Assembly: GCA_020636225.1 (NCBI GenBank)
Contig: JACJYI010000004.1
Span: forward strand, 620,001-684,000
DNA length: 64,000 nt
Origin: Lewinellaceae bacterium
GTDB lineage: Bacteria; Bacteroidota; Bacteroidia; Chitinophagales; Saprospiraceae
Direction of reading: 5' to 3'
Numbering within the stretch: the stretch's first letter is position 1; the number at the start of each line of letters is the position of its first letter. The notes beneath the pieces are model-generated. The model had not been told where the DNA came from. It saw nothing but the letters and a program-made list of their open reading frames with translations, and ran no database searches. Position numbers and translations under genes: made by a program. This document shows, piece by piece, positions 9,107 through 18,355 of the stretch.

Positions 9107-11017
9107 ATGAAAAAGGAATTCTTCACATATCTCAAGTCATATTCATTCGACCCTGAAAAGATTGACAGGATAATCGTCTCTAACTTTCTTTACTCTAATA
9201 ATATTCAACGTTGTAACAACAGACTTGTAGAACAACTTAGGATTAAGGAAGAAGATTTGGATTATGGTGAGTTTGAAAGGATTACTAAATCGTATTCCAT
9301 TGTCAGTTTTGAGGACTTAATTGAAGCTTTTGAGTTTGTTGTTTCGCCAGAAGAAAAGGTTGTAACAGGTGCAGTCTACACTCCAAGCTATATTAGAGCA
9401 TTCATTGTTAATCAAACAATTCAGAAAGATATTGTAATTGATCCCGCATTTCGAGTATGTGATCCCGCATGTGGATGTTCAGGATTTCTGCATACTGCTG
9501 CCAAGAGAATTAAGCAGATAAGTGGAAGAAGCTACCAAGATATATATCGGGAGAACTTATTTGGGTTAGATATACAAGAATTCTCAATAAGAAGGTCCGA
9601 ACTACTTCTCACATTAGCTGCAATAATAGACGGTGAAGATGAAGATCATTTCGAATTCAACCTCTACCAAGGAAATGCTTTGAATTTTGACTGGACTAGA
9701 ACTATACACGATTTCCAAGGATTTGATTCAATAGTTGGAAATCCACCGTATGTATGTTCCCGAAATATTAATGGTGAATCGAAAAACTTAGTTTTTAATT
9801 GGACAGTAAGTAAATCTGGACATCCAGATTTATACATACCTTTTTTTGAGCTCGGGATTACTCTCTTAAAACCCAATGGTTGCCTTGGATATATCACGAT
9901 GAACACTTTTTTCAAAAGTGTCAATGGTCGTGCATTAAGAGAGTACTTCCAGAATCAAAAACTTGATATGAACATCTTGGATTTTGGATCATTTCAAGTG
10001 TTTGAATCAAAATCAACATACACATGCATATGCCTGATCAGGAATTCAACTTCCAAATTCTTACATTATGTCAGGCTTTCCGATATTAATTCTTTGCTTT
10101 CTGATCGAATATCACTGGAATCAATAGAATATGAAAGTCTCGATTTTGATAAGGGTTGGAACTTACAGGAGAGGGATATTCTGAATAAAATAGAATCAAT
10201 AGGGACTCCTCTGGGTAAGAAATTTACTTCCAGAAATGGAATTGCAACACTCAAAAATGATGTCTACATCTTCGAACCAATTGAGGAGATTAATGAATAC
10301 TATATTTTGCAAAATGGACAACAATACTCAATTGAACGTGAAGCTTGTGTTGACATAATTAATCCAAACAAGTTGACTAAACTTGATTCGATACAAAGCC
10401 TTCGAAAGAAGATTATTTTCCCCTATAAAATTGAGAATGGGCAAGCAATCATAATACCTGAAGAAGAATTCAGTAAGCGCTTCCCTAATACATATAACTA
10501 CTTACTTTCAAAAAAGGATATCCTTGAGACTCGCGATAAAGGAAAGGGAGAGCATTATGACGTTTGGTATGCATATGGTAGAAATCAATCTTTGGAGAGC
10601 TATCAGTTCAAACTCTTCTTTCCACATATTTCCCCGAAAACACCTAACTACGTTATAAATAATGAACCTTCATTGCTATTTGTTAATGGACTTGCAATAG
10701 TTGGTGAAAATGAGCGCGAGTTGCAATATCTAAGCAAGGTCATGTCATCCCGGTTATTCTGGTTTTACATCGTTAACTCCAGCAAACCTTACGGCTCTGG
10801 CTATTATTCTCTCAGCCGCAATTACATCAAGAATTTTGGGATATATGACTTCACCCAAGATCAAATAGAAGAACTTCTAAACTTAACTTCCCAAGAGGAC
10901 GTTGATCGATACCTAGAAAGTTTGTATAAAATTAATTTAAACTCAACAAATTTTAGCGTTGAGATACAACAATTCAATTATCAAAACAAGGCAGAAGAGA
11001 TAATCCTAATTAAATAG
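9107..11017 (+). CDS. Eco57I/TaqI-like N6-adenine DNA methyltransferase
   Basis: I prefer the ATG at 9107, directly after the previous stop (TGATATG), giving 636 residues. An upstream ATG at 9053 would overlap the preceding gene by 53 bp. SAM motif I is DPACGCSGFL (from D119), slightly unlike the usual DPACGSGxFL. Catalytic motif IV is GNPPYV (N212). The C-terminal half (~380-600) resembles a TaqI-type target-recognition region with LSRNYIKNFGIYD. Size and motifs fit the type IIG/PglX-like adenine methylase group. No PD-(D/E)XK nuclease motif is evident at the N-terminus, so it is probably modification only. It should mark host DNA in the operon's scheme. Confidence 0.9.
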   Translation: MKKEFFTYLKSYSFDPEKIDRIIVSNFLYSNNIQRCNNRLVEQLRIKEEDLDYGEFERITKSYSIVSFEDLIEAFEFVVSPEEKVVTGAVYTPSYIRAFIVNQTIQKDIVIDPAFRVCDPACGCSGFLHTAAKRIKQISGRSYQDIYRENLFGLDIQEFSIRRSELLLTLAAIIDGEDEDHFEFNLYQGNALNFDWTRTIHDFQGFDSIVGNPPYVCSRNINGESKNLVFNWTVSKSGHPDLYIPFFELGITLLKPNGCLGYITMNTFFKSVNGRALREYFQNQKLDMNILDFGSFQVFESKSTYTCICLIRNSTSKFLHYVRLSDINSLLSDRISLESIEYESLDFDKGWNLQERDILNKIESIGTPLGKKFTSRNGIATLKNDVYIFEPIEEINEYYILQNGQQYSIEREACVDIINPNKLTKLDSIQSLRKKIIFPYKIENGQAIIIPEEEFSKRFPNTYNYLLSKKDILETRDKGKGEHYDVWYAYGRNQSLESYQFKLFFPHISPKTPNYVINNEPSLLFVNGLAIVGENERELQYLSKVMSSRLFWFYIVNSSKPYGSGYYSLSRNYIKNFGIYDFTQDQIEELLNLTSQEDVDRYLESLYKINLNSTNFSVEIQQFNYQNKAEEIILIK

Positions 11018-11075
11018 AATGATTTTCCTGGACTCTAAAAGCACAAATAGAAATGAAGAACGAAAACACAACATT

Positions 11076-11183
11076 GTATAAGAGCAATAGCGGGTGAAGT
11101 GGTAAATCGAAGGTCTGTGCATCTAATAAACTTTTGTGGTGGCGGACAGGTAATAGCTTTGAAATCCGCTACTGCTCTTATAC
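11076..11183. repeat. attC-like palindromic repeat, copy A
   Basis: The outer arms gtataagagca-tagcgg and ccgcta-tgctcttatac pair over 17 positions with one mismatch and enclose ~72 bp. The interior words gcgggtgaagtggt, aacttttgtggtg, gacag and gaaat-ccgc recur in the same order at 18356-18481. It lies just after the methylase stop. The layout, a long imperfect hairpin after a gene, recalls integron attC sites, but the flanking cttgaccgccgttact has only a degenerate GTTRRRY box. The attC identity is a hypothesis. Confidence 0.6.
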
Positions 11184-11217
11184 TTGACCGCCGTTACTTT
11201 ATAAAATATAAAAATAT

Positions 11218-12027
11218 ATGAACTCTGCGAAGAACTATATTGAAGTAAACCGCCAATCGTGGAACAACATAACGGAAACACATCTCAAGTCGGAGTTTTA
11301 CGACCTTGACGGTTTTTTGAAAGGAAAGAATTCACTGAATGATATTGAGTTAAACTTACTAGGAGATATCCATGGCAAATCCATTTTGCATTTGCAGTGT
11401 CATTTTGGACAAGATACCATTTCGCTAGGCAGACTCGGAGCGAATGTTACAGGTGTCGATCTGTCTGACAAAGCGATTGAAAGTGCAAGACAGATAGCCA
11501 AGAATATTCACGTAGATGCAACATTCATTTGTTGCGACATTTATGACTTACCGAATCATTTGGAAGACACATTCGATATTGTGTTTACAAGCTATGGTAC
11601 TATCGGTTGGTTACCCGACTTGGATAAATGGGCAAACGTGGTTTCTAGATATCTAAAACCGAGCGGACAATTTGTTTTTGTAGAATTTCATCCTGTTGTC
11701 TGGATGTTTGACGATAATTTTGGAAGAATAGCTTACAGGTATTTTAATTCGGGAGCAATCATAGAAACGCAAAGTGGAACGTATGCAGATAAGGAAGCTG
11801 ATTTGACGATAACGGATATTTCCTGGAACCACAGTATCAGCGAGGTTTTAAACAGTTTGATAAAGAACGGGCTTCAAATAGATTCGTTTGACGAGTTTGA
11901 CTATTCACCTTATAATTGTTTTAACAAGACCACAGAGTCTGAGCCAGGAAAATACAGGATAAAACATTTGGATGACAAGATACCAATGGTGTATTCCATT
12001 ACCGCAACAAGAAAGGACAACAGCTGA
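11218..12027 (+). CDS. Class I SAM-dependent methyltransferase
   Basis: 269 residues starting at ATG 11218, 34 bp after the palindromic repeat. A Rossmann-type SAM fold is shown by motif I (ILHLQCHFGQDTISLGRLGA), an acidic ribose-binding residue in GVDLSDKAI, and motif III around CCDIYDLP. These match the Methyltransf_11/25 group that methylates small molecules or proteins. There is no NPPY or PC motif, so it is not an obvious DNA methylase. It is AT-rich like the defence genes, stands alone, and may be a separately acquired one-gene cassette. Substrate unknown. The 12028-12249 stretch after it contains no gene and ends in repeat-like text used by the group II intron. Confidence 0.85.
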   Translation: MNSAKNYIEVNRQSWNNITETHLKSEFYDLDGFLKGKNSLNDIELNLLGDIHGKSILHLQCHFGQDTISLGRLGANVTGVDLSDKAIESARQIAKNIHVDATFICCDIYDLPNHLEDTFDIVFTSYGTIGWLPDLDKWANVVSRYLKPSGQFVFVEFHPVVWMFDDNFGRIAYRYFNSGAIIETQSGTYADKEADLTITDISWNHSISEVLNSLIKNGLQIDSFDEFDYSPYNCFNKTTESEPGKYRIKHLDDKIPMVYSITATRKDNS

Positions 12028-12249
12028 CTGCACTTTTCGATATATCGTGGTTCAATGAGACAGCTTCAACTAGTTTGTCAATGATCCAAGGACTTACACG
12101 TATATCATGGACTTATGGAAAGCGAAGAGTTTGGATTTGAACAATACTCAAAAAATGGAAGTCTGCAAGACGTCATCCTAAACGAAATAAACCATACCTG
12201 TCCGCCGTGGCGAAAATGAAAAACCGTCCTTGGCGTCTTTGCGTCTTCG

Positions 12250-14211
12250 GTACGCCATGAGGCGTGTGTCTATATTAATTAACCATTAAACCCAGTATCA
12301 TGAAAGGGATACACAGGCCAATTTGCCGTTCAGCCTGAAGCAGCCGGAAGGCATGAGGAGGAAACGAACCATGCTAAGTTTCTGGTCAAGCGATTATGCG
12401 AGCCGTAACACAAGTGAACCCGGTAAGGCTTCGTTACGCAACACTGCAGTGGTCAACCTTCCGAAGATGGCGAAACCTGAAACATATTGGGAAGAAACGG
12501 TAAAACGCACCAATATGGCTGCACGGAGTAGGACGGGATGGCGCGTATAATGAGGGAGACACATGAACATGGGATCCCCTAACGCCATGTAGTAGACCGC
12601 TACATGGGCGAGGGAGTCGGAGATGCCCATAGTACTGCTGATACTGAGGACAACATAACCACAGAGGAGGGAAGGGGCATTACTATTGGAAACGTTTTAG
12701 ATAACAAAATGACTACCTAAATGGAGAAGCGAAGTATCCTAGAAAAGGTACAAGCGGAGATAGAAATCCTGGAGCAGAAGAAGCGAAAGGATCAAAGTAC
12801 GCAGGACAGGTGCAGGCTGTTACAACTAAAACTATATCAGAAAGCCAAGCAGGAAAGTAAATTCAAGTTCTACATACTATATGACAAAATCAGCCTAAGC
12901 TACATCATGGAGGAGGCCTACCGGCGATGTAAATCGCGAAAAGGATCAAAAACTCCCGGCGTGGATGGGCTGACGTTTAAACAGGTTGAGGATACTGGGC
13001 GCGAAGCATTTCTCGAAGCAATTAGAGAAGAGCTACAAGAGCACAGATATAAACCACAGCCAGTCAAACGAGTCATGATAGAGAAGGAGAACGGCGGACA
13101 TCGACCATTGGGGATACCGACCATTAAAGACAGGATAGTACAACAAGCCTGTAAGATGGTCATTGAACCAATATTCGAGGCTGACTTTAACGAATCATCC
13201 TATGGGTTCAGGCCGAAACGATCGGCAAAAGAAGCGATGGCTGAAATTAAGGGTAATCTGAGTAAGGGAAAGCACGTGGTATACGATGCGGATTTAAGCA
13301 AATACTTTGACACCATCCCACACGATAAGCTAGTGAAGGCTTTGGAAGAGCGCATAGCCGATCCCCGAATAATTGCACTAGTGAAGCTATGGCTAAAGTC
13401 ACCAGTAGTAGAGAGTGATGGAAGGTATAGTGGAGGAAAAGGACAATCGAGAGGGACGCCCCAGGGCGGCGTGATATCTCCACTGTTAGCGAATATATAC
13501 ATGAACCTTCTAGACAGAATTGTCAACAAGATGAATGGCTATTTCGCGAACCTGGGGATACGGATGATCAGGTATGCGGATGACTTCATATTGATGTCAC
13601 ATGAGATCAAACAAGAAGTAATCACGAAGCTGCATGGATACCTCAACCGCATGGAACTTACAATCAACGAAGAGAAGAGCAAGCTGGTAAATGCGGGAGA
13701 AGAGCCTTTTGATTTTCTTGGATTTACCGTACGATATGACAGGAGTATACTATTTAAAGGCAGCCGCTTTTGGAATATCTTCCCAAAGCAGAAAGCTCAA
13801 AAAGGGATACGAAAAGCGATCGATGTGAAACTCAAGTTGATAGGTCACTACCCGGCAAAACAGGTTGCTTCAGAACTCAACCCTATAATCAGGGGTTGGA
13901 TGAACTACTACAAAATCGAAGGAGTCAGCTACACACAGGCGGCATTCAGGAAGCTGAATGACTACCTTAGAATCCGTCTGAATAGATATTACAATCGTAA
14001 AAGCCAGAGGAAATCGCGCCTTCATGGTCAGGAGGCCTACGATCTATTAACCAAGAAATTTGGTTTAATAGTACCGTATACGACCAATGGTTTACGACCT
14101 GTGTATGCCCAAGGACGAAACCAATAGGAAAGCCGTATGCGGGAAAACCGCACGTACGGTTTGACGAGGGGGTGAGGAGTAGCTATCTTGCTGCTCCTTA
14201 CTCTACTCTAC
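12250..14211 (+). mobile_element. Group II intron, copy 1
   Basis: A 1,962-bp element. Comparison with copy 2 (46794-48755) defines its limits, because the flanks diverge just outside gcgtcttcg on the left and cgtttcctcc on the right. Joined, these exon ends give gcgtcttcgcgtttcctc, a phrase present uninterrupted near 44990, so the empty target is reconstructed. Domain V is recognisable near 14130-14162 (gccgtatgcgg, then accgcacgtacggttt), followed by a domain VI hairpin (gaggagtagc / ctgctcctt). The 5' part (12250-12720) is the structured RNA region without a credible gene. The exact 5' splice base is uncertain by a base or so. Confidence 0.88.
12721..14127 (+). CDS. ltrA: Group II intron reverse transcriptase/maturase, copy 1
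   Basis: 468 residues encoded inside the intron. The N-terminus is a Lys/Glu-rich helix. The reverse-transcriptase palm carries SSYGFRPKRSA, SRGTPQGGVISPLLANIY and the catalytic RYADDFIL (YADD near residue 285). After it comes the maturase X/thumb region with GWMNYYKI. No HNH endonuclease domain follows, so it is an endonuclease-minus type that relies on the target structure or on replication for priming. It splices the intron RNA and reverse-transcribes it during retrohoming. The protein is identical to that of copy 2, which points to recent movement. Confidence 0.97.
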   Translation: MEKRSILEKVQAEIEILEQKKRKDQSTQDRCRLLQLKLYQKAKQESKFKFYILYDKISLSYIMEEAYRRCKSRKGSKTPGVDGLTFKQVEDTGREAFLEAIREELQEHRYKPQPVKRVMIEKENGGHRPLGIPTIKDRIVQQACKMVIEPIFEADFNESSYGFRPKRSAKEAMAEIKGNLSKGKHVVYDADLSKYFDTIPHDKLVKALEERIADPRIIALVKLWLKSPVVESDGRYSGGKGQSRGTPQGGVISPLLANIYMNLLDRIVNKMNGYFANLGIRMIRYADDFILMSHEIKQEVITKLHGYLNRMELTINEEKSKLVNAGEEPFDFLGFTVRYDRSILFKGSRFWNIFPKQKAQKGIRKAIDVKLKLIGHYPAKQVASELNPIIRGWMNYYKIEGVSYTQAAFRKLNDYLRIRLNRYYNRKSQRKSRLHGQEAYDLLTKKFGLIVPYTTNGLRPVYAQGRNQ

Positions 14212-14535
14212 CGTTTCCTCCAGGCATCCCTGATCCCTGATCCCTGATTCCTCATTCCTGATCCCTGATCCCTCATTCCTCATTCCTCATCCCTCTCCGC
14301 ACTATTCCCCTTTCCCGATTCGTTTTAATAGACAGTGGCTGTGGAGAAAAACCCATCCCCGGGAGGGGTAAAATCCGGGTCAGGGGGAATCCCTAATGCG
14401 TCTTCGAGGCCAAAAATGGCCCAAAAACAGTGGGTTTTACGGGTTTACCATAGCATAAGTACGGAGTTCATACGGACTAAACACGGAGTAAACCAACAGT
14501 CAATACGGAGCAGGCATTTGGAACCAGAAAAATCG
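14212..14535. repeat. Low-complexity 'tccctgatccctcattcc' tract and leader of the next gene
   Basis: 14214-14300 is a run of near-identical 7-10-bp words (ccctgatccctgattcctcattcc). The same words recur at 38046-38098 and 45010-45030. The following ~200 bp, up to 14535, contain four spaced copies of a short word (acggagt/acggact, near 14460-14515). These could be a binding-site array or decayed repeat. No gene is seen here, although the frame stays open upstream of the next start. Confidence 0.5.
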
Positions 14536-15312
14536 ATGTATATGGCCAAGGTATACGGACCCATTCCCCTGATCGGTCGGTACGACGACCTCAACTTCTA
14601 CATGCTGGACGGCGAGAACATCGCGCGCAAGATGCCGGGCCCGGACCGGCAGCGTGTGCTGAAGGACAAGGTGTACAAGCGATTCCGGAAGATCGCCGCC
14701 CGCAACGGCCTGCACAGCACGGAGCGGATGAAGCTGCAGTTCCTCATCAAGATCCATCTGGGCCTGTTCACGGACGACATGACCCATGGTCGCTTCAACG
14801 GGGTGTTGTGGCGATCGGCCAGCCGTGACCGGCAGGAGGTGGCGATAGAGAAGAAATGGTACCGCCGGGCCCTGGGTGACCCGGCCGTGCAGCAGGACTG
14901 GCTGGACCTGGTATACCGAAGGCAGACTCCCCTGAGTCAGTACCTGCCCCATTGGCCCGTGGTGGTGGGCCAGCGCAAGCTCCGGTTGCAATTTGCACCG
15001 GTACGGCGCCAGCCCTTCATCCGGCTGCCGGAATATGCCGACGGGGTGATCATCGACCTGTTGCGCATCGACCTGCCCGACGGGGAGGACCCCCGCTTTG
15101 GTGGCCTGGCCAGCAGCGACATCCTCTGGGCGGCCGACCTTCGCCGGCGGTATCACTTGCCCATCCCCAAGGCGGTATCCGATGGCCCCTCCCTGCTGAT
15201 GATCGGCCTCACCTTCCTCAGTCCCGATGACGAGCCCGACCGGCTGAACTATGGCCATGTCCGCCCCGGTGGTTTCGTGGGGTTCTTGCCCCGAAGCCTC
15301 GGGGACAGCTGA
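14536..15312 (+). CDS. Conserved hypothetical protein
   Basis: I place the start at ATG 14536 or 14542 (MAKVYGPIPLIGRYDDLNFY...), giving ~258 residues. The open frame continues 201 bp upstream, but that part looks non-coding and repetitive. The N-terminus resembles a group of Bacteroidota hypothetical proteins that open with a Gly-rich 'G.I.L.G....F Y...DG...AR' strand pattern. No enzymatic motif, signal peptide or membrane helix is seen. Base composition is GC-rich, like the host and unlike the AT-rich defence cassettes on both sides. It is followed by a strong terminator, so it appears to be a monocistronic host gene left between insertions. Function unknown. Confidence 0.65.
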   Translation: MYMAKVYGPIPLIGRYDDLNFYMLDGENIARKMPGPDRQRVLKDKVYKRFRKIAARNGLHSTERMKLQFLIKIHLGLFTDDMTHGRFNGVLWRSASRDRQEVAIEKKWYRRALGDPAVQQDWLDLVYRRQTPLSQYLPHWPVVVGQRKLRLQFAPVRRQPFIRLPEYADGVIIDLLRIDLPDGEDPRFGGLASSDILWAADLRRRYHLPIPKAVSDGPSLLMIGLTFLSPDDEPDRLNYGHVRPGGFVGFLPRSLGDS

Positions 15313-15466
15313 GGGATTCATCCTCAGGTATGTAGATGGTGAGGGATTCCTCGAAATAACTCAATAACGTAATAACCCCATAACGCCTTTGCGTTTCCTC
15401 CTGCCTGAAGGGACAGGAAATCAATGGATTAGGAATCCACCAACTCCAGGAATGATCCCTGGAGTC

Positions 15467-15507
15467 GAGAGGCGCCAAGGAGCTGAGAGGCTGGCGCCTC
15501 TCTTTTT
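15467..15507 (+). terminator. Strong intrinsic terminator
   Basis: gagaggcgcc (15467-15476) pairs perfectly with ggcgcctctc (15493-15502) and is followed by five T. It lies 155 bp after the hypothetical gene and would end its transcript. A second smaller hairpin, ctccagg/cctggag, precedes it. Confidence 0.85.
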
Positions 15508-15539
15508 GAAGGGGGAGGGGTTGTACATATTCAGGAAAA

Positions 15540-15728
15540 GGTGATAAATTGGAGCAACAAGGGCTGGGGATAACAGCTATTGGGTAAGTGGCCTGTTTTT
15601 AGTGCATGCAAACGGATATAATCGGTTGAAAACGATTACATTACTCAATGACAAGTAATTGTGAAAAAGTAGCTCAACTTTCCTAAAATGTATGTCAGGT
15701 GAGGAGTTGCGTATATAAGTAAGTTGTA
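15540..15728 (+). repeat. Upstream cassette element, copy 2
   Basis: This is the counterpart of 4381-4569. It has the same left end (ggtgataaattgg), a similar central aaacggatataatcggttg, and an 18-bp identical right end (cgtatataagtaagttgt). It lies 36 bp before the OLD-nuclease start. Conserved ends, a diverged middle and near-constant length argue for a functional or recombinational unit. Confidence 0.6.
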
Positions 15729-15764
15729 GGCAATGCTAAAAGACGACACAACAAAACATAGACT

Positions 15765-17327
15765 ATGAAATTTATTACTAAGCTTAAATTAATAAACTTC
15801 AAACGATTCGATTCATTTGCTATTGACTTTGATGACAATATAAATATCCTTGTTGGCGACAATGAATCAGGGAAGACGAGTTTAATTGAAGCAATTAGCC
15901 TAGTTTTAAGTGGCAGCAGAAGCAAAGTTGAAACGACAGGATTAGAAAATATTTTCAACTCAAAAGCTGTAACTGATTTTTTAGCTTCTGATAAAAAATA
16001 TGAGAATCTCCCGAATGTACTTATTGAAGTTTATTTCAACGAACAACACAACATTGAACTTTCAGGAAAAAACAATTCAGATGAAATTGTTTGTGATGGA
16101 CTAAAACTCGAGATTGTTCCAAATGATGAATTTGGAAAAGACATTAAGTCAATACTTTCTCAAGGGGAGCCAGTATTCCCTTATGAATTTTACAGCATTA
16201 AATTTTCGACTTTTTCTGGTGAAGCATATTCGGGCTACAAAAAGTATTTAAGACATATCCTTGTTGACAATAGCCAAATAAGCAGCGAGTATGCAATAAA
16301 AGAATATGTAAAGGATATGTATAATTCATATGCAGATTCTTTAGAAAAAAGTATACACCAAAATGAATACAGAAAGCACAAAGAGAATTTTAAGAATGCT
16401 GTCTTAACAGGTCTAAATTCTAAAGTTCCGGACTACGATTTTTCAATAAGAAATAACTCTAAAGCAAACTTAGAAACGGACTTAACACTTACAGAAGGAA
16501 GTATTAGCATTGAAAATAAGGGTAAGGGCATTCAATGCTTTATAAAAACCAAATTTGCTCTGAGCAAAGCAGAAGAAAATTTGGATGTAGTTTTAATCGA
16601 AGAGCCAGAAAACCACCTTAGTCATATAAATATGAAGAAATTGATTAAGGAAATTGAAGGGTCAGAAAAGAAGCAGATTATCATTTCTACTCATAGTAAT
16701 ATGATAAGTAGCAGGCTTAATCTAAGAAACTCAATTCTACTTAATAGCAATAGTAATATTCCCGTTCATTTAAAAGGTGTCGAAGAAGAAACGGCAAAAT
16801 TTTTTATCAAGGCTCCTGACAACAATATTCTTGAATTTGTTCTTTCCAAAAAAGTGATACTTGTTGAAGGAGATGCCGAATTCTTATTAATGGAATCATT
16901 TTTCAGAACAATTGCCTCAATGGATTTTGAGCAATCAGACATTCATATAATTTCCGTTGACGGAACAAGTTTCAAACGATATTTAGAAATTGCCAAGGTA
17001 TTGAATATAAAAACCGCAATAATTAGAGACAACGACGGTGATTATCAAGCAAACTGTGTAGATAATTATTCAGACTATAGTGGTTTTGATTTCATTAGGG
17101 TTTTCTCCGAAACTGACCCTGCAATTTCAACTTTTGAAATTTCTGTATATCTCAATAATACAAAGATATGCGATGACTTATTCTCGCCAGGGAGAAAAAC
17201 ACTGACACCATTAGAGTATATGCTTAAAAACAAAGCGGAAGCAGCCTTTCAACTCCTTGACAAAAGGTCAAGCGAATTAGCTGTACCTACCTACATTAAA
17301 GAGGCAATTGAATGGATAAGAGAGTGA
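15765..17327 (+). CDS. gajA: GajA-like OLD-family ATPase/TOPRIM endonuclease
   Basis: 520 residues. An SMC/ABC-type ATPase begins at residue 1, with Walker A GDNESGKTSL (31-40), Walker B VLIEEPENHL (~275-285) and a switch His in ISTHSNM (~308). A TOPRIM nuclease domain follows: VILVEGDAEFLL (~365), ISVDGTSFKRY, and the acidic RDNDGD (~420). This ATPase-TOPRIM order defines OLD nucleases. With an adjoining UvrD-like gene it matches Gabija, in which GajA nicks DNA once nucleotides are depleted by phage. The next gene overlaps by 16 bp. The gene is strongly AT-rich and lies between an upstream cassette element and an attC-like repeat. It could also be a non-Gabija class 2 OLD pair. Confidence 0.85.
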   Translation: MKFITKLKLINFKRFDSFAIDFDDNINILVGDNESGKTSLIEAISLVLSGSRSKVETTGLENIFNSKAVTDFLASDKKYENLPNVLIEVYFNEQHNIELSGKNNSDEIVCDGLKLEIVPNDEFGKDIKSILSQGEPVFPYEFYSIKFSTFSGEAYSGYKKYLRHILVDNSQISSEYAIKEYVKDMYNSYADSLEKSIHQNEYRKHKENFKNAVLTGLNSKVPDYDFSIRNNSKANLETDLTLTEGSISIENKGKGIQCFIKTKFALSKAEENLDVVLIEEPENHLSHINMKKLIKEIEGSEKKQIIISTHSNMISSRLNLRNSILLNSNSNIPVHLKGVEEETAKFFIKAPDNNILEFVLSKKVILVEGDAEFLLMESFFRTIASMDFEQSDIHIISVDGTSFKRYLEIAKVLNIKTAIIRDNDGDYQANCVDNYSDYSGFDFIRVFSETDPAISTFEISVYLNNTKICDDLFSPGRKTLTPLEYMLKNKAEAAFQLLDKRSSELAVPTYIKEAIEWIRE

Positions 17328-18331
17328 TTTTTGCTGTTGCAGGTTCAGGAAAGACAACTTTTCTAATCAATCAGTTAAATGAAACTGACAGGTTCTTACT
17401 TGTTACATATACTAACAACAACGTTCACAATTTAAGAACAGGCATAATAAAAAAATTTGGCTACTTCCCAAGTAATATTAAGCTATACTCCTATTACTCT
17501 TTTCTTTATGGCATTTGCTACAAGCCGTTTTTACACGACAAACTGAAAACCAAAGGCATAAACTATGATACGACACCTTCTCGCTTTCTAAAAAGCAACA
17601 AAAGAGAATATTACATTGATAAATTCGACAGACTATATAGCGGAAGAATTTCGAAAATCCTTTTTGCAACTGACGAACAAAGTAATGTTGTTGAAAGAAT
17701 ATCAAAGTATTTCGACCATTTGTTTATTGATGAAATACAAGATTTTGGCGGGAATGATTTCAATTTACTAAAAGAAATTAGCAAGGCAAAGGTAAACCAT
17801 ATTTATGTTGGGGACTTTTTTCAGCACACTTTTGATACCAGTAGAGATGGTAACACGAATTCAAAACTTCACGATGATATGGGTAAATATATTGGGGAAT
17901 TTCAAAAAATCGGAGTTACACCTGACACTAAAACTCTATCCAAAAGCTTTCGTTGTAGCCCGAATATTTGCAAATTCATAACTGACACTTTATTAATTTC
18001 AATAGAATCGCATAGAGAAGATGAAACTGCAGTTCAATATATTGACGACTTTGATACTGCAAGACAGGTATTTAATGACCATTCAATTGTGAAGCTTTTT
18101 TATAGAGAACATTACAAATACGACTGCTTTTCAAGAAATTGGGGTGACAGCAAAGGAGAAGATAAATACTTTGACGTTTGTGTGATTTTAAACAAGTCCA
18201 CTCTTGACAAATTCAGTAAGGGAAAGCTCCATGAATTACCACCGACAACAAAGAACAAACTGTATGTTGCACTATCAAGAGCAAAGAACAACTTGTTTTT
18301 AATACCACATAATCTAATAGATGGAAACTAA
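17312..18331 (+). CDS. gajB: GajB-like UvrD/Rep-type helicase (short)
   Basis: 339 residues, starting inside the end of the nuclease gene. Superfamily 1 motifs in order: Walker A AVAGSGKTTFL (~9-18), an aromatic/Ser motif Ia region (LVTYTNNN), DEAD-type motif II LFIDEIQDF (~138-146), motif III VGDFFQHTF, motif IV/V region SKSFRCSPNI, and C-terminal motif VI KLYVALSRAKNNL. That is shorter than the ~500 residues of the characterised GajB, apparently through loss of 1B/2B insertions. In Gabija the B subunit senses free DNA ends and hydrolyses nucleotides to activate GajA. The length difference means this may be a divergent branch. Confidence 0.85.
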   Translation: MDKRVIFAVAGSGKTTFLINQLNETDRFLLVTYTNNNVHNLRTGIIKKFGYFPSNIKLYSYYSFLYGICYKPFLHDKLKTKGINYDTTPSRFLKSNKREYYIDKFDRLYSGRISKILFATDEQSNVVERISKYFDHLFIDEIQDFGGNDFNLLKEISKAKVNHIYVGDFFQHTFDTSRDGNTNSKLHDDMGKYIGEFQKIGVTPDTKTLSKSFRCSPNICKFITDTLLISIESHREDETAVQYIDDFDTARQVFNDHSIVKLFYREHYKYDCFSRNWGDSKGEDKYFDVCVILNKSTLDKFSKGKLHELPPTTKNKLYVALSRAKNNLFLIPHNLIDGN

Positions 18332-18355
18332 CAGAAAGACAGGAAGTACAGCCTA

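Noticed and set aside
12323..12550. 75-codon frame in the 5' part of the group II intron (also at 46867-47094)
   Set aside because: It lies in the structured RNA domains; conservation between copies only reflects that the introns are identical.
15218..15478. 86-codon minus-strand frame over the end of the hypothetical gene
   Set aside because: Antisense and partly in hairpin text; no features.
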